Below are positions 57,948 through 64,000 of a DNA stretch of 64,000 nucleotides, one piece after another. Within the stretch, counting starts at the first letter, position 1; each line of letters opens with the position of its first letter. Location: NCBI RefSeq assembly GCF_013280595.1, contig NZ_JAAATY010000015.1, positions 1 through 64,000 of the forward strand, read 5' to 3'. Under the pieces are notes generated by a model. That model was not told the DNA's origin and searched no databases. It worked only from the letters and a program-made list of their open reading frames with translations. Source of the DNA: Kibdelosporangium persicum. GTDB lineage: Bacteria; Actinomycetota; Actinomycetes; Mycobacteriales; Pseudonocardiaceae. Made by a program: the position numbers and the translations under genes.

Positions 57948-59636
57948 TCAGGCGACGGGCTGCTGGGCCTGGGTCTGCCCGCGCGCGGCCCGGCCACGCA
58001 ACACGTCCACCCGTTCGGAGCCTGGACGGCCGAGTACCCAGCTCGAGCCCGGGACGGCCTTCGCCTGCTTCTTCAGCGGAGCCAGCCGGGCGGACGCCTC
58101 ACGGTAGGACGAAACGCTGTTCACGCCGCAGACCAGGGCCGCCAGCGAGACGGTGACCGGCATGCCCTCGGCCGACCACTCGGTGTCCAGCAGCACCCCG
58201 GCCAGCGCGGAGATCTCGTCCAGGTCGGTGACCAGCAGGAAGTCGTCCCCGCCGACGTGCCCGACCAGGACGTTCGGCATCGCCGCCGCCGCCTCGCCGA
58301 TCGCCCGGCCGAACATCCGGATCAGGTCGTCGCCCGCGGCGAAGCCGAGCGAGTCGTTGACGGCCTTGAACGCGTCCACGTCCAGCCAGGCGATGACGAA
58401 CATCTCGCCGTCGGCGATCCGCCGGTCGACCTCACGCGCCACCGCGTCGGTGCCCGGCAGCCGGGTCAGCGGGTTGAGTGAGACCGCCTGCTCGACCTTC
58501 ATGTCCGCGACGCCACGGATCACGTCGCTGGCCCGCACGACGCCGACACACCGGCCGCTCTCGTCGGTGACCACCACGTCGTCGCCCGTGCGTTCCCAGT
58601 CGGTGTCGCCGACGAGTTCGAGCAACTCCATGCCGGTCGCCTCACGGTCGATCAGCAACGGCTTGTCCGCGTGCCGTGCCGCCGCCCGCTTGGCGTGCAA
58701 CGCGTGCCCGTACGGTCCGGCGACGATCAGCAGGAAGCGGCTGCGGTCGATCGACCACTGCGGCCGCCACATGTCGTCGACCAGCACGACACCGTTGACG
58801 TCCGGGCGTTCGGCCAGCGTCGCACGGACCTCTTCGGCGGTCGCGGTGTCCGGGAGCATCAGCGCGGGGTGCAGGAAGTCGGTGACCTTCGGCGGCTTGA
58901 CCGCCGTGACGCGCCTGCCCGCGGCCTCGGCCAGTGCCTGGGTGCGTTTCGGGTCGGCGATCGACTCGGCGAGGTACTCGCCCTGGGCGACCCGGACGCC
59001 GAGCCGGCTCAGCGTGACGAGCTGGTTGTCGTTGGTCACGTTGACCGCGGCGATGCGTGACTCGGTGCGGGACGCCAGGGGCACCAGCGCGTCGAGCATG
59101 GCGGCGGTGACCGGGTCGTCGGGGTTCGCCAGCAGCTTGGAGTGCACCTTGAACATGTCCGGCGCGGCCTCGGCCAGCAGGGCGAGCGGTACGTCACCGT
59201 CGCCGATGCCGTCCAGCGCGATCCGGAACCCCTCGGCCCGCAGCTTGGCGATGCCCGCCAGCAGGTCCACCCGGCGGGCCTGGCAGAACGGCGTGCCGAT
59301 CTCCAGCACCACGTCCCGGCTGTGCCGGTCGGTGTGCCGCAGCACGGGCAGCAGGTAGTGCAGCAGTTCGTCGGTGCGTGCCGCGGTCGACGCCAGGATG
59401 TTGACGTGCAGCGGGATGTCCGGGTCCTGGTCCTCGGCGGCGAGCAGGGCGTGCCCGGCCAGCGCGATGTCGGTCTGGGTCAGCTGCCCGGCCCGGCTGG
59501 CGGCCTTGAACAGGCTGTGGATGGTGCCGGAGGACGGCAGGGGCAGCGCCTCGACAGCGATGACTCGGCCAGTACGGGTACTGAGCAACGGCTGGAACGC
59601 GAAGCTCACATCTTGCGTCGCCGACACGCACTCCAT
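57948..59636 (-). CDS. EAL-CBS-GGDEF protein, probably c-di-GMP sensor
   Basis: 562 residues in the order EAL (about 10-245), CBS pair (about 260-385), GGDEF (about 400-540). The EAL part keeps VEALPLP and the Lys of PDMFKVHSK but the Glu-Gly-Val-Glu of the second metal site is replaced (IAAVNVTND), so it is likely inactive. The GGDEF motif reads HVGGDDFLLV (GGDDF), with no RxxD site just upstream. Probably a c-di-GMP or nucleotide sensor via its CBS domains. A hairpin repeat follows. Confidence 0.85.
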   Translation of the reverse strand: MECVSATQDVSFAFQPLLSTRTGRVIAVEALPLPSSGTIHSLFKAASRAGQLTQTDIALAGHALLAAEDQDPDIPLHVNILASTAARTDELLHYLLPVLRHTDRHSRDVVLEIGTPFCQARRVDLLAGIAKLRAEGFRIALDGIGDGDVPLALLAEAAPDMFKVHSKLLANPDDPVTAAMLDALVPLASRTESRIAAVNVTNDNQLVTLSRLGVRVAQGEYLAESIADPKRTQALAEAAGRRVTAVKPPKVTDFLHPALMLPDTATAEEVRATLAERPDVNGVVLVDDMWRPQWSIDRSRFLLIVAGPYGHALHAKRAAARHADKPLLIDREATGMELLELVGDTDWERTGDDVVVTDESGRCVGVVRASDVIRGVADMKVEQAVSLNPLTRLPGTDAVAREVDRRIADGEMFVIAWLDVDAFKAVNDSLGFAAGDDLIRMFGRAIGEAAAAMPNVLVGHVGGDDFLLVTDLDEISALAGVLLDTEWSAEGMPVTVSLAALVCGVNSVSSYREASARLAPLKKQAKAVPGSSWVLGRPGSERVDVLRGRAARGQTQAQQPVA

Positions 59637-59669
59637 ACTGCCTAACGGGTTCCGGTTTCGGCAATTTCG

Positions 59670-60764
59670 TCACCCGTTGTTCATGTTGTGCGTGCGAATA
59701 ATCACCGATTTGGCGCAGATCAGGCGCATCCGGCTGGACGCGGAGCGGAAGATCCGTATCATGGCGGCCATCGTCGCGGCCGGATCGTCCCGCCCGGAAA
59801 GATATCCACGCTGCGCGTCCGGTGGCAGGTCGAAAAACAACTCGAAGAACGCCCGCGTCTCGGCGGCGGACAACGACAACACCATTTCCAATCCCCAGTG
59901 CCGCAGGAAGTGCACCAGCCGCGCACGAGCCGGCCACAGCGCCGGCCACGCGTCCTCACCTGCGGCGATCGCCGCGGCGATGCGCGGCGCCAGCCGGAAC
60001 GCCTCGCCGACGCTGTACCCGGACGCGGGGTGCACGAACCCGGCGGCGGCGCCGAACGGCAGGACCTGGTCCCTTTTCGGCCTCGGCACATCCAGTGGGA
60101 AACGCACACGTTCGGCATCCGTGTTGTCGATCTTTATCCCGTACGGAGCGAGGCGTTGCCGTAACGCTTCGCGCAGTGTCTGGAAATCCATCGCCGGGCG
60201 GCGCGCCAACGCGGTCTCCTCGAGCAGGACTTTGCCTTGGCCGAGCGGCATCGCGTACAGGAATGTGTTGTGCTCGGTCCGCCAGTCCATGAAGATCGCC
60301 TCGCCCGGCGCGACGATCGGCGCGGCGACTTCCTCGGGCACGATCACGCCGTACGCGGTCTGCTCGGCCGTGCCTCCGCGTGAGCCCATGGCGTTGACGA
60401 CGGTTCTGGCCTTGAACGTGCGGCCGTCGGCCAGCTCCAGCCCGTTCTCGGCGGTGCCGGCCACCCGCCCGGTGATCACGGCGACGTTCTTGGCCAACGC
60501 CGCCAACAGCCGGTCGTTGTCGAGGATCGCGTACCGCCGGGCCACGACGTGGGGCTTGTTGGTGTAGGCCCGCACGACCTTCGGCTCCGCGGCCGTGACG
60601 TCCGGCGGCAGCATGGCCAGCTCGTCGCCCCACAGCCCGTAGGTCGCCGGCCAGGTCCTGAGGGGACGTGGCGCCACGACCGCGGTCTCCAGGCCGAGCC
60701 GGGCACAGTGCGCGGCGAGCGCCCACCCCGACGGCCCGGCGCCCGCGATCAGGACATCGGGCAT
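59670..60764 (-). CDS. Lycopene cyclase (CrtY/CrtL type)
   Basis: 364 residues. N-terminal dinucleotide fold VLIAGAGPSGWALAAHCARL, then the cyclase signatures TYGLWGDELAML and VFMDWRT-like IFMDWRTEHNTFLYAMPLG. A C-terminal ASGYSVGEAFRLAPRIAAAI is typical of the family. Converts acyclic lycopene to cyclic carotenoids in the membrane. No other carotenoid synthesis genes adjoin it. ATG 60764. Confidence 0.87.
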   Translation of the reverse strand: MPDVLIAGAGPSGWALAAHCARLGLETAVVAPRPLRTWPATYGLWGDELAMLPPDVTAAEPKVVRAYTNKPHVVARRYAILDNDRLLAALAKNVAVITGRVAGTAENGLELADGRTFKARTVVNAMGSRGGTAEQTAYGVIVPEEVAAPIVAPGEAIFMDWRTEHNTFLYAMPLGQGKVLLEETALARRPAMDFQTLREALRQRLAPYGIKIDNTDAERVRFPLDVPRPKRDQVLPFGAAAGFVHPASGYSVGEAFRLAPRIAAAIAAGEDAWPALWPARARLVHFLRHWGLEMVLSLSAAETRAFFELFFDLPPDAQRGYLSGRDDPAATMAAMIRIFRSASSRMRLICAKSVIIRTHNMNNG

Positions 60765-60827
60765 ATCCCGATTGGACCATGGTCGTGCCTGGCCACGGGC
60801 CGGGGGATGGCCGAGTACCGTGCTGCC

Positions 60828-62381
60828 ATGAGTGATCCGAGGGAGGAGCGGCGTTCGCACGGAGCGCCGGCGGCAACGTTCGACCTGGCGGCGAGCCCGT
60901 TCCGGGTGGACCGGGACCGGGTCGCGGGATCGCCCTTCTTCGCCCGGCTCGGCGGCGTGACGCAGGTGGTGAGCGCCAGCGGCTCGGGCCTGCTGCACAA
61001 CCGGCTGACCCACAGCGTGAAGGTGGCCCAGGTCGCCAGGGCCATCGCCGAACGGCTGTGCTCCTCGCCCGAGTACGCCGCGGTGATCGACGCCCTGGGC
61101 GGCTGCGACCCCGACGTGGCCGAGGCCGCGGCATTGGCCCACGACCTGGGGCATCCGCCGTTCGGGCATCTGGGCGAGCAGGTGCTCGACCGGCTGGCGC
61201 GGCACCGCTTCGGCCTGGCCGACGGCTTCGAAGGCAACGCGCAGTCGTTCCGGATCGTCACGACCACGGATGTCGGCGGTCCCTCGGCGGTCGGCCTGGA
61301 CCTGACCGCCGCGGTGCGGGCCGCGATGCTGAAGTACCCGTGGACCCGGCTGCACCACCCGGAGCCGCATCCCCGGTTCATGGCCGAGCCGCCTCGCGGC
61401 GCCTCCGAGCCCGCGGACGCGCCGGGCACCGGGTCCGGCAAGTTCTCGGCCTACGTGACCGAACTGGACGATCTGGAACAGGCGCGTGCGCCGTTCGAAG
61501 GCCGCCTGGCCGACTGGCAGCAGACCATCGAGGCGTCCGTGATGGACACCGCGGACGACATCGCCTACGCGATCCACGACATCACCGACTTCCACCGGAT
61601 CGGCGTACTGCAGCACGCGCCCGTGTCGGCGGAGCTCGGCCAGTGGCAGGCGAACTCGGCGACGCTGGCGTCGCTGTCCGATGAGGAGGTTCGCGGTCAG
61701 GAACGGCTGCCCGGGCGGTCCTTGGAGCTGTTGCGGCGCCGGATGCACGAGAAGGACTCGTGGATCGTCAACGACGACGCCTTCCACGCCGCCGTGGCCC
61801 GGGTCCGGGCCGAACTGGTGGACGAGCTGCTGGCGGCCCCGTTCGACGGCTCGGTCGAGGCGGAGCAGGCGGTCGCCCGGTTCTCCATGCGCTGGACGTC
61901 CCGTCTCGTCGAGGAGATGTCCGTGGTGCTGAAGCCGCCCACGCGGTCGGGACACGTGATGCTGGGTGGCGAACAGTGGCACGAGGTCCAGGTGCTGAAG
62001 TTCCTGCACCGGCGGTTCGTGTTGCTGCGGCCGGATCTCGCGTTGCACCAACGTGGTCAGGCCCGGCTGGTGTCGCAACTGGTCGAGGCCTTGGACCAGT
62101 GGCTCGGGGACCGCTACGAGGCCGACCGCCTGCCCCGCCGGCTGCATGACCTGGTGGAGCTGGCGACTTCGGAGTACGAGGCCCTGGCCCGCTCCGAGCC
62201 GGCCGTCCTTGTCGGCGCCACGGGAGACGCGCCGCAGGGCCGGGATGCCGTGCACGCCTTGGCCCGTGGCCGCGCTGTCATCGACTTCGTGGCTTCCTTG
62301 ACCGACAAGCAGGCCGTGACGCTGATGGACGCGCTGTCGGGCCGTAGCGCCCAGCCGTGGTCTGACGCCTTTGTTCTTTGA
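60828..62381 (+). CDS. Deoxyguanosinetriphosphate triphosphohydrolase-like protein
   Basis: 517 residues. The HD metal site is complete: NRLTHSVKVAQVARAIAE (His), ALAHDLGHPPFGHLGEQ (His-Asp) and later VMDTADDIAYAIHDITD. Family members hydrolyse dGTP to deoxyguanosine and tripolyphosphate. Start is ATG 60828, 63 bp from the divergent lycopene cyclase ATG. The protein is longer than the Escherichia coli enzyme core by an internal and C-terminal extension. Confidence 0.9.
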   Translation: MSDPREERRSHGAPAATFDLAASPFRVDRDRVAGSPFFARLGGVTQVVSASGSGLLHNRLTHSVKVAQVARAIAERLCSSPEYAAVIDALGGCDPDVAEAAALAHDLGHPPFGHLGEQVLDRLARHRFGLADGFEGNAQSFRIVTTTDVGGPSAVGLDLTAAVRAAMLKYPWTRLHHPEPHPRFMAEPPRGASEPADAPGTGSGKFSAYVTELDDLEQARAPFEGRLADWQQTIEASVMDTADDIAYAIHDITDFHRIGVLQHAPVSAELGQWQANSATLASLSDEEVRGQERLPGRSLELLRRRMHEKDSWIVNDDAFHAAVARVRAELVDELLAAPFDGSVEAEQAVARFSMRWTSRLVEEMSVVLKPPTRSGHVMLGGEQWHEVQVLKFLHRRFVLLRPDLALHQRGQARLVSQLVEALDQWLGDRYEADRLPRRLHDLVELATSEYEALARSEPAVLVGATGDAPQGRDAVHALARGRAVIDFVASLTDKQAVTLMDALSGRSAQPWSDAFVL

Positions 62382-62615
62382 CGGGCATCGGGTTCGAAAC
62401 AGTGTCGTAGCCGGGCGACCGCCGTCGTGAGTGCCGAAATCGGCCTACCGACGAAAGTATGGTGCTGTCAGCGAGTGACGGCTGTTGGTGACCGAGTCAC
62501 TCATACGGCTGCTATTCCCTGAGTAGTCCCTGGCCATAACGTCTGCGCGATCCGGGGTCGACCCGGGCTCGTCCGCGTGTGTCGGGGCACGCGTTGAACC
62601 GCTGGGAGGGGACTA
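62382..62615. promoter_or_regulatory. Promoter region of the S8-type peptidase gene
   Basis: A 234-bp gap without a gene. It contains the inverted repeat GAGTGAC (62473-62479) and GTCACTC (62496-62502) with 16 bases between, and TAACGT (62537-62542) as a weak -10 candidate. GGGAGGGG (62604-62611) is the ribosome site of the peptidase. Confidence 0.45.
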
Positions 62616-64000
62616 GTGCGTGCGCCCATTCGGCCGAATCGAAGATTGTTGGCCGCCTGCACGGGAGTTTTACTTTCGCTGAGCATCGTCACGCCTGCCG
62701 TGGCCGGACCGGATCCGGCGAGCAGGGCCGCTGACAACGCCGCCGCTCAGATTTCGGCGCTGCAGGAGCTCAAACGCTCGCAGACGCCGGTGGAAGCCAA
62801 GCTGGACACCACGTTGCTCGTCGCCAAGCGCGGCGCGGAAGCGGCCGGCCGGGGGCTGCGGGCCGCTGTTCCGGCGCTGCAGACCGGTGTCCCGGCCGAC
62901 AAGGTCACTGTGGACATCCGGGGCAGCGCCTCGCCGGACCTGCTCGGTCATCTGCGCAAGGCCGGCGCCGAAATCCGGGCGGTGTCCGAACACTACGGCT
63001 CGGTTCGCGCCGAAATCCCGGTCAGCGCGATCGAATCCATCGCCGCCCGCAAGGACGTGAAGTTCGTCGAGCCCGCAGTCGGGGCGATGACGGCACGGCA
63101 GCTCGCCACGCCCGCGGACGACAAGGCCAAGAAGCCGGGCAAGGACGACAAGGCCAAGCAGGTCGCCGAGCGGACCAGGCAGGCCCTGTCGGTCAAGGCC
63201 GAACCCGTGGTCAGCGAAGGCGACCGCGCGCACAACGCCGACAAAGCGCGCCAGCAGTTCGGGGTCACCGGCGTCGGCGTGAAGATCTGCGCGCTGTCCG
63301 ACGGCATCGACTCGCTCGCGGCCTCCCAGGCCGCGGGCGAACTGCCCGCTGTCGACGTCCTGCCTGGTGAAGCCGGTTCCGGTGACGAGGGCACGGCGAT
63401 GCTGGAGATCATCCACGATCTCGCGCCCAACGCCCGGCTCGGGTACGCCACCGCGTTCCGGTCGGACGCCAGTTTCGCCGACAACATCCGGAAACTGCGG
63501 TTCGACGCCAAGTGCGACATCATCGTCGACGACGTCATCTACTTCAAGGAATCGGTGTTCCAGGACTGGATCATCGCCCAGGCGGTGAACGACGTGACCG
63601 CGGACGGCGCGCTGTACTTCTCCTCCGCGGGCAACGAGGGCAACGTCGGCGACGGCACGTCCGCGCACTGGGAAGGCGACTTCGTCGACTCCGGTCTGGC
63701 GGTCGGCAAGTGGGCGGGCACCGCGCACAACTTCGCGGGCGCCAACGGCGTGCAGATCTACCAGCCGATCTCGGACGCCTCCTCGCGCAACATCCCGGTC
63801 CTGCTGAACTGGTCCGACCCGATCGGTGCCTCGGCCAACGACTACGACCTGTACCTGTTGGACCGCAACGGAAACGTCGTCTCGGCCAGCCAGAACTTCC
63901 AGGACGGCACGCAGGACCCGTACGAGCGGGTGCAGACACCGCTGGCCGGCGGGACCGGCCTGCGGCTGGCGATCGTGAAGTTCAAGGGCGAGAACCGGTA
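62616..64000 (+). CDS. Exported subtilisin-like (S8-type) peptidase, 3' end cut by window edge
   Basis: First 461 residues. Signal peptide (MRAPIRPNRRLLAACTGVLL continuing to AVA), a pro-region with DDKAKKPGKDDKAKQ, and a subtilase core. Catalytic Asp in VKICALSDGIDSL. At the position of the usual HGT motif the sequence reads GSGDEGTAMLEIIHDLAP, so Glu takes the place of His. SSAGNEGNVGDG is the oxyanion-Asn region. The catalytic Ser lies beyond the window. GTG 62616 has GGGAGGGG just upstream. It may be a degenerate or a specialised peptidase branch. Confidence 0.82.
   Translation, partial: MRAPIRPNRRLLAACTGVLLSLSIVTPAVAGPDPASRAADNAAAQISALQELKRSQTPVEAKLDTTLLVAKRGAEAAGRGLRAAVPALQTGVPADKVTVDIRGSASPDLLGHLRKAGAEIRAVSEHYGSVRAEIPVSAIESIAARKDVKFVEPAVGAMTARQLATPADDKAKKPGKDDKAKQVAERTRQALSVKAEPVVSEGDRAHNADKARQQFGVTGVGVKICALSDGIDSLAASQAAGELPAVDVLPGEAGSGDEGTAMLEIIHDLAPNARLGYATAFRSDASFADNIRKLRFDAKCDIIVDDVIYFKESVFQDWIIAQAVNDVTADGALYFSSAGNEGNVGDGTSAHWEGDFVDSGLAVGKWAGTAHNFAGANGVQIYQPISDASSRNIPVLLNWSDPIGASANDYDLYLLDRNGNVVSASQNFQDGTQDPYERVQTPLAGGTGLRLAIVKFKGENR

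Noticed and set aside
60764-62255. Long N-terminal extension of the lycopene cyclase frame
   Set aside because: The extension is antisense to the dGTPase gene; the dinucleotide motif begins right after ATG 60764.
62389-62410. TTCGAAACA-like word resembling the MITE end
   Set aside because: The match is short and imperfect and no partner inverted repeat or TA-flanked boundary is visible.
62382-62615. Possible c-di-AMP (ydaO) riboswitch before an exported peptidase
   Set aside because: I could not find the conserved ydaO core words; only a 7-bp inverted repeat is present.
1-64000. tRNA, rRNA or full transposase genes
   Set aside because: No cloverleaf, rRNA core sequence or transposase motif was recognised on either strand by eye; a covariance-model search would be decisive.

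Overview
The window is high-GC DNA from an actinomycete, most likely a member of the Pseudonocardiales (Amycolatopsis, Kibdelosporangium or Lentzea type). The inference rests on the pafA-pafB-pafC-tatA-tatC-helY order, a SAM methyltransferase of the actinomycete DUF574 type, a Q/P/G-rich DUF4333 protein, many GTG starts and frequent 4-bp start/stop overlaps. No rRNA, tRNA, CRISPR array, prophage or complete insertion sequence was seen. The species cannot be named from the sequence alone.

Region 1-10.5 kb is a conserved chromosomal core: a PAP2/lipid-kinase fusion, Pup ligase PafA, the WYL regulators PafB and PafC, a 75-aa membrane protein, TatA, TatC, a second lipid kinase and a Ski2-like helicase. 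Region 10.6-17.2 kb holds a DUF4333 protein, an Eis-like acetyltransferase, a SAM methyltransferase, a sigma factor with its small partner, a 162-bp MITE-like element, a cupin/dimeric-barrel pair and a phytoene-desaturase-like oxidoreductase. Region 17.3-22.4 kb has a 5'-3' exonuclease and a sugar-acid cassette (LacI regulator, DapA-like lyase, IlvD/Edd dehydratase). That cassette has near-identical LacI-type sites at both catabolic genes and two tandem micro-genes for related Gly/Arg-rich peptides.

Region 22.4-28.3 kb carries an MFS exporter, an M24 peptidase with an Lrp-type regulator, a nucleobase permease, an SGNH hydrolase and a GNAT. Region 28.3-31.5 kb is a possible signalling or conflict module: a GT-A-like protein and an XRE-sensor protein, divergent from a class III cyclase-like protein, with related inverted repeats at both promoters. 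Region 31.4-42.8 kb has a TetR/type II thioesterase pair, a peptide-binding lipoprotein, an LVIVD-repeat secreted protein, a PAS-PP2C-HATPase-STAS stress regulator, a cysteine-free HesB-like protein, an acyltransferase, DUF1707, AraC/VOC/Ogt genes and a GGDEF enzyme.

Region 43-54.2 kb is rich in exported proteins: a PQQ-type sugar dehydrogenase and a ThuA protein sharing a near-duplicate discoidin module, a trypsin-like protease and two small secreted proteins. It also contains GntR and TetR regulators with clear palindromic operators, a luciferase-like monooxygenase and an ABC1 kinase. Region 54.4-64 kb has a two-component system behind a 24-bp palindrome, a MocR-type regulator, an EAL-CBS-GGDEF protein, a lycopene cyclase, a dGTPase and the start of an exported S8-type peptidase that runs off the window.

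Two window-wide patterns stand out. A family of four long hairpins, each 1-14 bp after a stop codon, looks like a dispersed terminator-type repeat. Seven convergent gene pairs overlap at their 3' ends. Functions are assigned from recognisable motifs; no database search was possible.
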